Source: an uncultured bacterium (GTDB lineage Bacteria; Atribacterota; Atribacteria; Atribacterales; Caldatribacteriaceae). From it: 64,000 nucleotides of DNA. The stretch covers positions 90,225 to 154,224 of the forward strand of contig CALAIW010000023.1 of NCBI GenBank assembly GCA_937922705.1, in the 5' to 3' direction. Positions 29,113 through 39,506 of this stretch are shown in pieces. The notes beneath the pieces were generated by a model that did no database searches, was not told the origin of the DNA, and saw only the letters and a list, made by a program, of their open reading frames with translations. The position numbers were made by a program, and so were the translations under genes. Position 1 is the stretch's first letter. Every line of letters starts with the position of its first letter.

Positions 29113-29466
29113 ATGGCACGTGTGAAGACAAGCGTAGTATCACGTGAGCGGAAAAAGAAAATTATGAAGATGGCTCGGGGCTATCGCGGTGCCCGTTCCC
29201 GAGCCTATCGAAGGGCGAAGGAGCAGGTCATAAGGTCCTTGGCCTATGCGTACCGTGATCGGCGAAATAGAAAGAGGGATTTCCGTAGGCTCTGGATCCT
29301 CCGTATTAATGCCGCGGTGCGAAGTGAGGGCTTGAGCTATAGCCGATTCATGGGGGCACTGAAAAAAGCAGGAATTCTTGTGAACCGGAAGAATCTTGCG
29401 CAGCTTTCTATTGAGGATCCCAAAGCCTTTCAAGAGCTTGTTGAAGTCGCCAAAGCGTATCTTTGA
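29113..29466 (+). CDS. rplT: 50S ribosomal protein L20
   Basis: [47 protein letters not shown]. Confidence 0.98.
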   Translation: MARVKTSVVSRERKKKIMKMARGYRGARSRAYRRAKEQVIRSLAYAYRDRRNRKRDFRRLWILRINAAVRSEGLSYSRFMGALKKAGILVNRKNLAQLSIEDPKAFQELVEVAKAYL

Positions 29467-29485
29467 GTTTTGAAGGTAGAGAGCG

Positions 29486-30502
29486 ATGATTGAAGAAATA
29501 GAGCAGTATTTCCGTGACTTTACTCAGGAACTCGCGCAAGTTGCCACACGGGATGAGTTGCATAGAGTCAAGGGGAAGTATGCTGGTCGCAAGAGTAAAT
29601 TTCCTGTCTTTTTGAGCCGTTTAAAGATCCTTCCCCTTGAGGAACGAAGAGTTGTAGGGCAAAAGCTTAACGAAATCAAACTCCTTATTGAGCAACTTCT
29701 GAAGGAGAAAGAAGCTGCGCTCCTAAAAGAGGAGAAGAAAGAGGTTCTGGATATAAGCCTTCCGGGGAAGCGAGAGCCTCTGGGGGCCTTCCATCCTCTT
29801 CGCATTGTGATGGATGAAATTATTGCTATTTTTCGTTCTTTGGGTTTTCGCGTTGAGGAAGGACCGGAAATTGAAACCGACTTTTTCAACTTTGAAGCTT
29901 TGAATATCCCCCGGGATCATCCGGCAAGAGATGCTCAAGATTCGTTCTATCTTGAGGAGAATCTCCTTTTGCGGACGCACACTTCCCCTGCTCAGATACG
30001 AGTTATGAGAAAGCTTGCCCCTCCTTTTCGGGTTATCGTTCCTGGAAAGTGTTACCGCCGAGACGCTTTTGATGCCACTCACAGTCCCATGTTTCATCAG
30101 GTCGAGGGTCTTGTGGTAGCGCCAGGCATTTCAATGGGAGACCTTAAGGGGACCATCGAGATTTTCGTTCGTCGCCTTTTCGGAGAAGAGAGAAAGGTAA
30201 GGTTTCGCCCGAGCTACTTTCCCTTTACTGAGCCAAGTGCGGAAGTGGATATTTCTTGTAGCATTTGTCAGGGTCAGGGGTGCCGAGCCTGCGGAGAAAA
30301 AGGATGGCTTGAAATTATGGGAGCTGGTCTTGTGCACCCCCAAGTGTTTCGTAATGCAGGGTACGATCCCGAAAAAGTTCAGGGATTTGCCTTTGGGATG
30401 GGTGTAGAACGGATTACCATGCTAAAGTTTGGCATTCCTGATATCCGCTGGTTTTTTGAGAATGATGTTGCGTTTTTGAGTTCTTTTAAAGCTCTGAGGT
30501 AG
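29486..30502 (+). CDS. pheS: Phenylalanine-tRNA ligase alpha subunit
   Basis: HPLRIVMDEIIAIFRSLGF; HTSPAQIRVM; GKCYRRDAFDATHSPMFHQVEG; FAFGMGVERITMLKFGIPDIR. Confidence 0.98.
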   Translation: MIEEIEQYFRDFTQELAQVATRDELHRVKGKYAGRKSKFPVFLSRLKILPLEERRVVGQKLNEIKLLIEQLLKEKEAALLKEEKKEVLDISLPGKREPLGAFHPLRIVMDEIIAIFRSLGFRVEEGPEIETDFFNFEALNIPRDHPARDAQDSFYLEENLLLRTHTSPAQIRVMRKLAPPFRVIVPGKCYRRDAFDATHSPMFHQVEGLVVAPGISMGDLKGTIEIFVRRLFGEERKVRFRPSYFPFTEPSAEVDISCSICQGQGCRACGEKGWLEIMGAGLVHPQVFRNAGYDPEKVQGFAFGMGVERITMLKFGIPDIRWFFENDVAFLSSFKALR

Positions 30503-30508
30503 AGACCA

Positions 30509-32860
30509 ATGCGTGTTTCGTATCAACTACTCCGAAGGTTCCTTCCTGACCTTTCGCTTCCCCCTGGAGAGGTTGCGGCAATCTTCCTCAACCAGGGTTT
30601 TGTGGTAGAGTCGATAGTCTCAGCCCGTGACTTTTTCGTAGGAAAGCTCTACGCTGGAACACTTGAAGAGGCTAAAAGAGAAGGTGCTTTTTCGCGTTGT
30701 ACGGTTAAGGTGGGCCCAAAGGTTGATGTGGTTCTTGTCTCTTCTTGGGGTGTTCCAGAAATTGGGAGCAAGGTTCTTGTAGGTGTGGAAAATGGCGTTT
30801 TTCTCTTTCTCCCCGTTTCTGGGGAAAAGCAAAAAGAAACCATAGATTTCCTTGTTCCTCTTCCTACTTTCCTGGAAGAAGGGGATGACGTTTTTGAAGC
30901 GCTCGTGGGGGATGATGTAGTTTTTGACGTAGAAGTAACTGCAAATCGAGGGGATTGCCTTTCGGTCCTTGGTTTAGCTCGAGAAATTGCTGCTTCCTGC
31001 AAGATTCCCCTGGTGCTTCCAGAAGCGCGCTACTTAGAGACACATATCGATCATGGTTTTCGTGTGGAAAATCAAGCTTTGCATCTTTGTCCATACTATA
31101 CTGGAAAGTACATTGCTTCTCTTTCCATCCGGCCTTCGCCTTTTTGGATTATTCGAGATCTGATTCTTGCGGGAATGCGACCTATCAACAATGTTGTGGA
31201 TATTACTAACCTCGTCATGCTCGAAATGGGGCAACCGCTTCATGCTTTCGATGCTGCCAAAATAGGACAAAAAACCTTGTATGTTCGGGAGGCTCGGGAG
31301 AACGAGCGTATTGTGACTCTGGACGGAGAGGAGCGAGTACTTCGGAGGGGAATGCTTGTAATTGCCGATGCTCTGCGTCCTATCGCTCTTGCTGGAATCA
31401 TGGGAGGCAGGGATACTGAGGTTGGACCTGCAACGCAAGCAGTTTTCCTTGAAGCAGCGCTCTTTGATCGAGTTTCTGTCCGGCGAACGGCGCGGGCACT
31501 AGGAATACGTACGGAAGCTTCATCCCGTTTTGAACGTGGTGTCGATCCCCTCGGGGTTCTGCAAGCAGCTTCTCGAGCCGTAGCTCTTCTTGTTGAGGAA
31601 GGTTGTGCTGAGGTAGCAGCTGGGTGGCTTGTAGGTGGTGAGCCTCCTCACACCAATCGGGAGATTAGGGTACCCTTGGATTTTGTAACCGGAAGGTTAT
31701 CCTGTGCTGTTTCTCCTGAAGAGAGCATGCGCATTCTCGAGGGTCTTGGTTTTGGAGTAACCCTTGAAGACGGAGTGCTTCTTGTCCGTGTTCCGAGTTG
31801 GCGTTCTGACGTTCGGGAAGCTATCGACATTGTCGAAGAAATTGGCCGGGTTCACGGATATAGGAATATCGTATCCTCGTTTCCCTCGTTTCCTTTTGAT
31901 CCCGGAAATGTCCCGAGAAGAGAATCTCTGTCTCGGCGAATCCGAGAACATCTTGTGCACCGTGGGCTTTATGAAGCAGTAACTCTTTCTCTTGTTAGCG
32001 AAGGTGATGTGAAAGCCTTGGGAATCGAGGACTATATCAAAGTCCTCAATCCTCTCTCTCAGGATCATGTTGTTCTCCGTCCCTCTCTTTTCCCAGGGCT
32101 TTTTGGGGTTGTTCGAACAAATGCTCGTAGGGGTCGCCGATGCCTTGGCTTTTTCGAGCTTGGGCATGTTTTTCTTCGTAAGGAGAGTGAATACTGGGAA
32201 GAGGAACGTCTTGGAGTATTTCTCTGGAATTATCCCCAATCCTCTCTTTGGCAGAGGATTCCCTGGGATGTCTTCACGCTGAAGGGTATTCTTGAGGAAG
32301 TTGGAGAGATAGTGGGAATATCGTCACGAGAGCTTGAGTGGGGAGAGGAGCCTTTCTCCTTTCTTGAGGATGGTAAAGCCTTTGCGGTATATCTGCGGCA
32401 AACATTACTTGGTTTTGGAGGAAAAGTGCTTCCGTCGCTTCTTCGAGAGCATGATGTTGAAGGGGAATTGTATTACCTTGAAGTTTCTCTTGACCCCTTG
32501 GAGAAAATTTCTTCTGTTTCCCTTCCTTTGGAGTTTTCTTTGTCCTCCTTTCCCAGTGTAGTTCGTGACATTGCTGTGGTAGTTGATGTCACAACTCCCT
32601 GGTCTTTTGTGGCTTCCTGTGTTGAGAAAGAAGTACAAAAATATGCAATGGCCCTTGAGGAGTTTATTCTTTTTGATGTTTTCTCAGGAGAGCCCCTTCC
32701 TCAGGGTAAGAAAGGGTTTGCCTTTCGTTTAGTGTTTAGGGCCCCAAATCGAACTCTTGCCGAAGAAGAGGTTAATGCGTGGGTACAAGCGATTAAAGAG
32801 GGTTTGAAGCAAACTGGGAGGGTGGTGTTACGGGAAGAGATGATACTCTCTCATGAGTGA
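30509..32860 (+). CDS. pheT: Phenylalanine-tRNA ligase beta subunit
   Basis: tRNA-binding-like N-terminus; DVEVTANRGDCLSVLGLAREIAA; NNVVDITNLVMLEMGQPLHAFD; FDX-ACB domain at C-terminus. Confidence 0.97.
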   Translation: MRVSYQLLRRFLPDLSLPPGEVAAIFLNQGFVVESIVSARDFFVGKLYAGTLEEAKREGAFSRCTVKVGPKVDVVLVSSWGVPEIGSKVLVGVENGVFLFLPVSGEKQKETIDFLVPLPTFLEEGDDVFEALVGDDVVFDVEVTANRGDCLSVLGLAREIAASCKIPLVLPEARYLETHIDHGFRVENQALHLCPYYTGKYIASLSIRPSPFWIIRDLILAGMRPINNVVDITNLVMLEMGQPLHAFDAAKIGQKTLYVREARENERIVTLDGEERVLRRGMLVIADALRPIALAGIMGGRDTEVGPATQAVFLEAALFDRVSVRRTARALGIRTEASSRFERGVDPLGVLQAASRAVALLVEEGCAEVAAGWLVGGEPPHTNREIRVPLDFVTGRLSCAVSPEESMRILEGLGFGVTLEDGVLLVRVPSWRSDVREAIDIVEEIGRVHGYRNIVSSFPSFPFDPGNVPRRESLSRRIREHLVHRGLYEAVTLSLVSEGDVKALGIEDYIKVLNPLSQDHVVLRPSLFPGLFGVVRTNARRGRRCLGFFELGHVFLRKESEYWEEERLGVFLWNYPQSSLWQRIPWDVFTLKGILEEVGEIVGISSRELEWGEEPFSFLEDGKAFAVYLRQTLLGFGGKVLPSLLREHDVEGELYYLEVSLDPLEKISSVSLPLEFSLSSFPSVVRDIAVVVDVTTPWSFVASCVEKEVQKYAMALEEFILFDVFSGEPLPQGKKGFAFRLVFRAPNRTLAEEEVNAWVQAIKEGLKQTGRVVLREEMILSHE

Positions 32861-33419
32861 CTGGTATACTCTTTTCTGTTTTGCCATCCTTGTTCTTTGT
32901 GCGGTGCGCAGTGCCCTTCGTGGGTTTAGTAAAGAGTTCTTAGTTTTTGTTGGTCTTGTTCTGGGTCTCCTCCTTGGCCTCAAATACTATCCTGAGATGG
33001 TTGTGCTCTTTCGTTCTTACTTTGGATGGGAAAGCCCCTGGCTTGGACTTGTAGGTTTTTTCTCTTTTTTCCTTCCTACGGTTATTGCTTTCTCCTTTGT
33101 GGGTGTTCGTTTCCGCCGAGTTTTTGAACGTTTGGACATTATCTGGGTGGATGCCCTTTTAGGGTTCTTTGTAGGACTTTTGAAGGGCATGCTTTGGATT
33201 CTAGTTATAACCGTCTTTGTGGCGAATGTGGCATATTTGGAGTTTCTTGGGGAAAGTATTGCCCGTTCTCGTTTTTACAAGGATTGTACGCTTCCGGCTA
33301 TAGTGTATGTTGACCGCTTTGTTAGTCAATTTCCCCAGACTGCTTTCCTTAGACCCTGGCTGGCTAAAGGAGCTACACTTGGAAATGGAGATATCTTGGG
33401 AGATACTCAAAAGTTTTGA
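32853..33419 (+). CDS. cvpA: CvpA family membrane protein
   Basis: ALRGFSKEFLVFVGLVLGLLLGLKYYP; DALLGFFVGLLKGMLWILV. Confidence 0.8.
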   Translation: MSDWYTLFCFAILVLCAVRSALRGFSKEFLVFVGLVLGLLLGLKYYPEMVVLFRSYFGWESPWLGLVGFFSFFLPTVIAFSFVGVRFRRVFERLDIIWVDALLGFFVGLLKGMLWILVITVFVANVAYLEFLGESIARSRFYKDCTLPAIVYVDRFVSQFPQTAFLRPWLAKGATLGNGDILGDTQKF

Positions 33420-35724
33420 ATACGATAAGGTTCTTGAGCTTCTCGTTGCACTCTGTATTTGCCCGGCGACAAAAGAGAAGGCTCAAAACCTCCTTCCCCT
33501 TCCGGCAGACTTTTTACCGGAGTATCTTGAGATGATTCGAGAACTTCAGGAGCTCCTTCGATTTGATGGTGACATCCCCTTTGGAGAGTTTCCAGACATT
33601 CGCCCCATTCTTACTATCCTTGGGGTTTCTGGAAGTCGCCTGTCGTTAGAAGAAGCACGGAGAATACATCGATTCCTTCTTTTATGCCATGACGTACGAC
33701 ACTTTGTCGAGGAGAGAAGGCTTGCTAGCAAGTACCCGCTCCTTTCTTCTTGGTACTTTCAGAAAATTCCGGATTTCTCGGAGGTTTTGAGCTACCTCGC
33801 TGGGGTTCTTTCTAAAGATGGGCAGATTCTTGATACGGCTAGTGAAAGACTCTGGAACATTCGAAAGAAAATGGAGGATGTTAAAGCGAAGATTGAAGAT
33901 GTCCTCCATCGCATGGTGCAAGACGCAAAAATCGCCCGGTACCTTCAGGAGCCCTTTTACACTGTACGGAAAGGACGGTACGTACTCCCTGTAAGGTCCC
34001 AGTTTCGGAGTATGGTGAAAGGACTTGTTGTTGACTATTCTGCAAGTGGGTCTACGCTCTTTGTCGAGCCTTGGTCTGTAGCAGAACTTTCCGGAGAACT
34101 TGAGGTCCTTACAACCCTTGAAGAAGAAGAGATTGCTCGAATTCTCTTCCTGGTGACCGAACGACTTCGACCCTTAAGGCAAAGCCTCAAGGAGGCTTTT
34201 GCGTCTCTTGTGGAGCTTGACCTTGCAAGGGCAAAGGTAAAGCTTGGAGAGAGATGGAAAGGGAGCGTACCTCGGGTGGGAGGGGATACTCTCTCTATCC
34301 ATGAGGGGCGGCATCCTCTTCTTGGGGATCGAGCAATACCCTTTAACCTTGAGGTTCCGAAGGATCAAAACATAGTTCTTGTGAGCGGACCCAATGGGGG
34401 AGGGAAAACAGTTCTGGTAAAAGCTCTTGCTCTCCTTGTGGTACTCACTTTTTGTGGCATTCCAGCTCCTTTGTCAAAGGATTCCTCTGTGCCTCTCTAT
34501 AGGCATCTTTTTGTTGATGTGGGAGACCACCAAAACCTTGAGAACAGTTTGAGTACTTTTACTTCCCGTATGGTGTTCCTACGCGATGCTCTCCAAGATG
34601 CAGGACCGTTGAGCCTCTTTGTAATTGACGAGCTTGGTGCTGGAACGGACCCTAACGAAGGTGCAGCAATCGGTATGGCAATTCTTGAGTATCTGCGAAA
34701 GCGAGGTGCTACCTGCGTTGCTACTACCCATCTTCCCAGACTTCGGGAATACGCTCTTCGGTGTCCTTATGTGCTTCCTGCATCGCTTTCTTTTGACCCT
34801 GAAACGCTTCAACCTACGTATCGCCTTGTTGCAGGATGTGTTGAGGGGAGCTACGGCATAACCATTGCCGAGAGAGTTGGAATTCCGAAAGAGGTGATAG
34901 ACAACGCTCTTTCTTTTCTCCATCGGGAAGAGGCGAAGTTGAATGAGCTCCTTATTGTTCTTTCTCAGGAACGAGCAAGAGTCGAAGAGCTTCGCCGCGA
35001 CCTTGAACGAGAAATTGCGGAGGTTACCAGAGAGAAAGAAGAAGTGGCACTCCTCAAAAAAGCGCTTGAGTCCGAACGTCGTCACCTAAAGAGAACTCTA
35101 AAGGACGAGTTAGAAGCCTACCTTAAAGAGAAGGAGAAAGAAATTGCTCGCCTTGTGGGTGAGCTGCGGAAAGCACAAGGATTCGATACGGAGACGTACC
35201 GCCAACTTCGCGCTGTCCTTGCCGAGGGACACAATCGACTTGTTTCCTTGCAAGACGTGTCAGAGTCTGAGGAGGAATTCCATGAAGGCGATACGGTCTT
35301 TGTGGATCCTCTGGGACATGGCGTGGTTCTTGCTGTAGATGCAAAAAGAAAAGAGGTTCTTGTTGCCGTTGGGAATCGTAAAGTACGAGTCGCCCCGGAT
35401 CGTTTGAAGCGGAGTGACAGTTCGTGTCTCCAAAATATGCCGTCTGCACGGCCTCCTTCCTTTTTTCTGAAGAATCGCGTTTCCCATGAGGTAGTAATCC
35501 GGGCGTTGCGAAAAGAAGAGGCTCTTCTTGTTCTTGAGAAGTATCTTGACCAGGCAATTCTTGCCGGATTCAAAACGGTATACATTATTCACGGGAAAGG
35601 GGAGGGAAAGCTCCGCCAGGCTACTCATGAGTTCCTCAGAAACCATCCTCATGTGCAAGATTTCCGCCTTGGTCGGCCAGAAGAAGGAGGTCTGGGAGTA
35701 ACAGTAGTGACCTTGCGAGAGTAG
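33385..35724 (+). CDS. mutS2: MutS2 endonuclease family protein with Smr-like C-terminus
   Basis: VSGPNGGGKTVLVKAL; FVIDELGAGTDPNEGAAIGMAIL; ATTHLPRL; C-terminal IIHGKGEGKLRQA; ATG 33385 inferred. Confidence 0.95.
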   Translation: MEISWEILKSFEYDKVLELLVALCICPATKEKAQNLLPLPADFLPEYLEMIRELQELLRFDGDIPFGEFPDIRPILTILGVSGSRLSLEEARRIHRFLLLCHDVRHFVEERRLASKYPLLSSWYFQKIPDFSEVLSYLAGVLSKDGQILDTASERLWNIRKKMEDVKAKIEDVLHRMVQDAKIARYLQEPFYTVRKGRYVLPVRSQFRSMVKGLVVDYSASGSTLFVEPWSVAELSGELEVLTTLEEEEIARILFLVTERLRPLRQSLKEAFASLVELDLARAKVKLGERWKGSVPRVGGDTLSIHEGRHPLLGDRAIPFNLEVPKDQNIVLVSGPNGGGKTVLVKALALLVVLTFCGIPAPLSKDSSVPLYRHLFVDVGDHQNLENSLSTFTSRMVFLRDALQDAGPLSLFVIDELGAGTDPNEGAAIGMAILEYLRKRGATCVATTHLPRLREYALRCPYVLPASLSFDPETLQPTYRLVAGCVEGSYGITIAERVGIPKEVIDNALSFLHREEAKLNELLIVLSQERARVEELRRDLEREIAEVTREKEEVALLKKALESERRHLKRTLKDELEAYLKEKEKEIARLVGELRKAQGFDTETYRQLRAVLAEGHNRLVSLQDVSESEEEFHEGDTVFVDPLGHGVVLAVDAKRKEVLVAVGNRKVRVAPDRLKRSDSSCLQNMPSARPPSFFLKNRVSHEVVIRALRKEEALLVLEKYLDQAILAGFKTVYIIHGKGEGKLRQATHEFLRNHPHVQDFRLGRPEEGGLGVTVVTLRE

Positions 35725-37638
35725 CTATGGGCATGAAGTACAGATGGTTCGGGGAGCTGTTCCTTGCTTAAAGGGAAGGGTAATCGCTGTGCAAGAGGGA
35801 GAGGGAAGAAGTCCCGTTTTCGCGCAAACTGCAACCTCTATAACTCCCTCAGGACGAGGAAAGTCCCGGGGAGGGACGTTCTTCAAAGCTTCCTTCATGA
35901 CCTGAGCAAAAATCGGCGCAGCAATGATACCTCCAGTTTTTTGGGGTCCTAATGGTTTTCGATCATCATTACCGAGGAACACTCCACACACAAGATCGGG
36001 GGTAAAACCTACAAACCAGGCATCGATAAAGTCCTCTGTTGTTCCCGTCTTTCCCGCAACAGGCCTTCCAATAGCTGCTCTTCGAGCCGTACCTCGCTCA
36101 ACAACACTTTGTAAAAGGCGTGCCATAATGTACGCTGTTTCCGGAGACAGTGCTCTTCGGAGTACCGGCTTCTGTTCGTAAAGGACGTGTCCCTCTGTGT
36201 CCTCTACTCTGAGGATAGCTATGGGCTCAGGAACCATGCCACCGTTGGCAAAAGCAGCATACGCTGTAGTAAGCTCAAGAAGAGTAACCTCTGAAGTACC
36301 AAGGGCGAGAGAAAGGTCTCTTCTTAAGGTGCTCCGAATTCCCATGCGCTTGGCGTACTGAATAACTTTATCAATGCCAGTCTCCTGAAGAAGCTTAATG
36401 CCGATGATGTTAACCGATTTTTCCAGAGCCTCTCGCAAGGTCATGGGCCCTCTAAAGATTCGCTCATAATTTTGAGGCTTCCAACCGTTTGGAAATTCAA
36501 GGGGTTCATCAACTAAGACGGTACTTGGGGTAAAACCACTATCAAGAGCAGCTGCATAGATAAAGGGCTTAAACGTAGAGCCTGGTTGTCGATATGCCTG
36601 GGTGGCCCGGTTAAATTTGCTCTCTTCGTAGCTTTTTCCTCCGACCATGGCTTTAATGTATCCATTTTGGGGGTCGATGCAGAGGATTGCTCCCTGATAC
36701 CCGCTTCGAGCTAGGGCTTCGTTGGCTATCTTCTGAATATCAGCATCAAGAGTGGTGTACACCTTGAGACCGCCGCTAAAAATTTGCTGGTCCTCAAAGT
36801 GCGCTCGAAGTTCCTTGATAAGGTAGTCGAGAAAGTAGGGACAGATTGAAGCCCGGCGCTCAAGGCCTGAAAGGACGATAGGGGTTGAGACGGCTTTTTC
36901 ATATTCCTCTTGTGTAATGAAGCCACATTCAAGCATGCGTCGGAGAACTCGTCGCTCCTGTCTTTGAGCGGCAGAAAGGTCAACATAAGGGGAAAAGTGA
37001 GAAGGGGAGCGAGCAATCCCTGCAAGCATAGCCATTTCTGCAAGATTCAAGTCCTTGAGGTCTTTCCCAAAGTACAGCCGAGCTGCTGTTTTGACGCCGT
37101 ACACGCCGTGTCCCAGGTAAATTTGATTGAGGTAAGCTTCAAGAAGTTCGTCTTTGGTGTACCTTCGCTCAAGAACAAGAGCAAGAAGTGTTTCTTTTAT
37201 CTTTCGCTCAAGGTTCCTACGATTATCAAGGAAACGACTCCGGGAGAGTTGTTGAGTGATGGTACTTCCTCCCTCAACAACTCGAAGGCTTAAGAGGTTT
37301 TGCCACAAAGCCCTGAGAATCCCAAAGAGGTCTACACCGGGATGCTTGTAGAAATTTTGATCTTCACTGGCGATAAAAGCTTTCTGGAGAAGAGGAGGAA
37401 TTTCTTCGAGCCGAGCATACTCTCGCCTTTCGGTGAAAAACTCCCCAATAAGCCTTCCATGGAAGTCGTAGATTCGAGTAGTAAGAGAGGGGGTAAAACC
37501 CTCAAGTTGTGTTGAGATACTCCGAAAGTCCACGGAGAAGGAAAGAAACATGCCGCTAAAGATAATGCCTCCTGCAACCAAACCGAGAAGAAAAGAGAGT
37601 ACAAAAAGTGGTTTTTTTCGAATCCTTTTTCTCCTCAT
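35725..37638 (-). CDS. Penicillin-binding protein 1A-type transglycosylase/transpeptidase
   Basis: EDQNFYKHPGVD, GGSTITQQLSRSRFL; STFK, KSVN, GKTGTT; start MRRKR inferred (ORF opens at 37668). Confidence 0.95.
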   Translation of the reverse strand: MRRKRIRKKPLFVLSFLLGLVAGGIIFSGMFLSFSVDFRSISTQLEGFTPSLTTRIYDFHGRLIGEFFTERREYARLEEIPPLLQKAFIASEDQNFYKHPGVDLFGILRALWQNLLSLRVVEGGSTITQQLSRSRFLDNRRNLERKIKETLLALVLERRYTKDELLEAYLNQIYLGHGVYGVKTAARLYFGKDLKDLNLAEMAMLAGIARSPSHFSPYVDLSAAQRQERRVLRRMLECGFITQEEYEKAVSTPIVLSGLERRASICPYFLDYLIKELRAHFEDQQIFSGGLKVYTTLDADIQKIANEALARSGYQGAILCIDPQNGYIKAMVGGKSYEESKFNRATQAYRQPGSTFKPFIYAAALDSGFTPSTVLVDEPLEFPNGWKPQNYERIFRGPMTLREALEKSVNIIGIKLLQETGIDKVIQYAKRMGIRSTLRRDLSLALGTSEVTLLELTTAYAAFANGGMVPEPIAILRVEDTEGHVLYEQKPVLRRALSPETAYIMARLLQSVVERGTARRAAIGRPVAGKTGTTEDFIDAWFVGFTPDLVCGVFLGNDDRKPLGPQKTGGIIAAPIFAQVMKEALKNVPPRDFPRPEGVIEVAVCAKTGLLPSPSCTAITLPFKQGTAPRTICTSCP

Positions 37639-37654
37639 CGCCTTTACCTGCTGT

Positions 37655-37683
37655 ATAATATGTGCCATGATATGGTATCACAA
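37655..37683 (-). promoter_or_regulatory. Predicted promoter for the PBP1A gene, overlapping the queT-like start codon
   Basis: Minus strand TTGTGA (37683-37678), 17-nt spacer, TATTAT (37660-37655). Confidence 0.45.
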
Positions 37684-38158
37684 AACCGCAAGGAGTAAAA
37701 CAGGGCGCATTGTAAGAGCAGCACTAGTAGCGGCATTGTACGTTCTCCTTGTTGTACTGCCGCCCTTTTCTTCTTTTGCCTATGGTCCTGTGCAGGTACG
37801 GGTTGCAGAAGCGCTTACTGTGCTCCCTTACCTTTTCCCTGAAACGATTTGGGGGCTCGCTCTTGGATGTTTCCTAGCAAATCTTCTTGGAGGGCTTGGG
37901 TTTTTGGACTTTTTCTTTGGAACCCTTTGCACCTTCTGTGCCGCATGGTGGACTTCTCGTGTATCGCGTTCTTTCCTCGCGCCACTTCCACCAGTGCTTG
38001 TTAATGGATTTGGTGTTGCTCTGTACCTTTCATACCTCTTCAAGATTCCCTATTTTGGTACTGCATTGTATATCCTTCTTGGAGAAGCGGTAGCGTGTTT
38101 TGGACTTGGGTATCCTCTCCTTATGTTTCTTGAGCGATGGGGCTTCCGAAGGGAGTGA
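37667..38158 (+). CDS. QueT-family membrane transporter
   Basis: [61 protein letters not shown]. Confidence 0.88.
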   Translation: MIWYHKTARSKTGRIVRAALVAALYVLLVVLPPFSSFAYGPVQVRVAEALTVLPYLFPETIWGLALGCFLANLLGGLGFLDFFFGTLCTFCAAWWTSRVSRSFLAPLPPVLVNGFGVALYLSYLFKIPYFGTALYILLGEAVACFGLGYPLLMFLERWGFRRE

Positions 38159-38159
38159 G

Positions 38160-39395
38160 ATGGAGATGGGTTTTGACATCCAGGTTGAAAGAGACCTTGC
38201 TCTCCTTATGCGTGGTACCGAAGAGATTATTGATCTTGTGGATCTCCGCAAAAAGCTTCTCCGGTTTTATGCAACTGGACAGGCGCTTATCGTGAAAGAA
38301 GGATTTGATCCCAGCGCACCAGATATTCACCTTGGACATACGGTAACACTCCGAAAGCTTCGGCAGTTTCAGGACCTTGGACACGAGGTGGTTTTTCTTA
38401 TTGGGGATTTTACAGGGCGTATAGGTGACCCCACAGGGAAGAAGGAAACGCGAAAGCAGCTCACCGAGGAAGAGGTCCGAGCCAACGCAGCGACGTATGC
38501 AGAGCAAGTTTTTAAAATCTTGCGCCCTGAAAGGACGCGAGTGGCTTTCAACAGTACTTGGCTTAGTCGGCTTACCCTTGAAGAGATCGTTACCATTGCT
38601 GCAAAATTCACAGTTGCCCGGATGCTTGAGCGGGAAGATTTTGCGAAACGCCTTAGGGAAGGAAAACCCATAGGTCTTCACGAGTTCCTTTACCCCCTTC
38701 TCCAGGGCTATGATTCCGTAGCTTTAAAGGCAGACGTGGAACTTGGGGGAACAGATCAACGCTTCAATCTCCTTGTGGGGCGGGACCTTCAGCGGGAGTT
38801 TGGTCAGGAACCCCAGGTGATTATCACTATGCCGCTCCTTGAGGGAACCGATGGTGTGGAAAAAATGAGCAAAAGCCTTGGAAATTACATTGGTATTAAC
38901 GAACCCCCTTTCTCGATGTTCGGAAAAGTTATGTCCATTCCCGATACCCTGATTGAAAAGTACTTTGTGCTCCTTACCGACGTTCCTCTCGAGGAAATCC
39001 AAGAGAAGAAGAGAGCTTACGAGCAAGGAGAACTCCACCCCAAGCTCTGGAAAGAGGAACTTGCCTTTGAAATTGTGCGAATGTATCACGGAAAGGAAGC
39101 TGCAGAGAAGGCCCTTGGGGATTTTGAGCGAGCTTTCTCTCAAGGGTTGTGTCCGGAAAGTGCGCAGGAACTGTGTATCGCGCGTCAGGAGCTTTCTGAG
39201 GGAAAGCTTTGGATTATGAAACTCCTTGAGCGAACGGGAGTTTTTCAGTCGAAAAGCGAAGCTCGACGCTGTCTCGAGCAAGGAGGAGTGTACCTCAATG
39301 GGGAAAGGGTAAGCGCGAATGAGGACGTTGTACTCCAGGACGGGGATGTTCTGAAAGTGGGCAAGAAGTTCTTTTTCCGGATAAAGCTTGTATGA
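38160..39395 (+). CDS. tyrS: Tyrosine-tRNA ligase
   Basis: [53 protein letters not shown]-terminal S4 domain; start inferred. Confidence 0.97.
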   Translation: MEMGFDIQVERDLALLMRGTEEIIDLVDLRKKLLRFYATGQALIVKEGFDPSAPDIHLGHTVTLRKLRQFQDLGHEVVFLIGDFTGRIGDPTGKKETRKQLTEEEVRANAATYAEQVFKILRPERTRVAFNSTWLSRLTLEEIVTIAAKFTVARMLEREDFAKRLREGKPIGLHEFLYPLLQGYDSVALKADVELGGTDQRFNLLVGRDLQREFGQEPQVIITMPLLEGTDGVEKMSKSLGNYIGINEPPFSMFGKVMSIPDTLIEKYFVLLTDVPLEEIQEKKRAYEQGELHPKLWKEELAFEIVRMYHGKEAAEKALGDFERAFSQGLCPESAQELCIARQELSEGKLWIMKLLERTGVFQSKSEARRCLEQGGVYLNGERVSANEDVVLQDGDVLKVGKKFFFRIKLV

Positions 39396-39506
39396 AGTGG
39401 TTTTTGTAATGCTTTGAATCCTAACGAATTCTTTGTAGCTTTGGAGTCTACCTTGGTGGTTTTAGCTCGTGAAGCCTTGCGGTGAGGTTGCAGGGTCCTC
39501 TCTCGG

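Noticed and set aside
39393-39485. In-frame open extension after the tyrS TGA (LNPNEFFVALESTLVVLAREALR), possible readthrough or a 23-aa peptide
   Set aside because: About 30 open codons is not unusual by chance, there is no SD before TTG 39414, and TyrS already ends at a normal S4-domain boundary.
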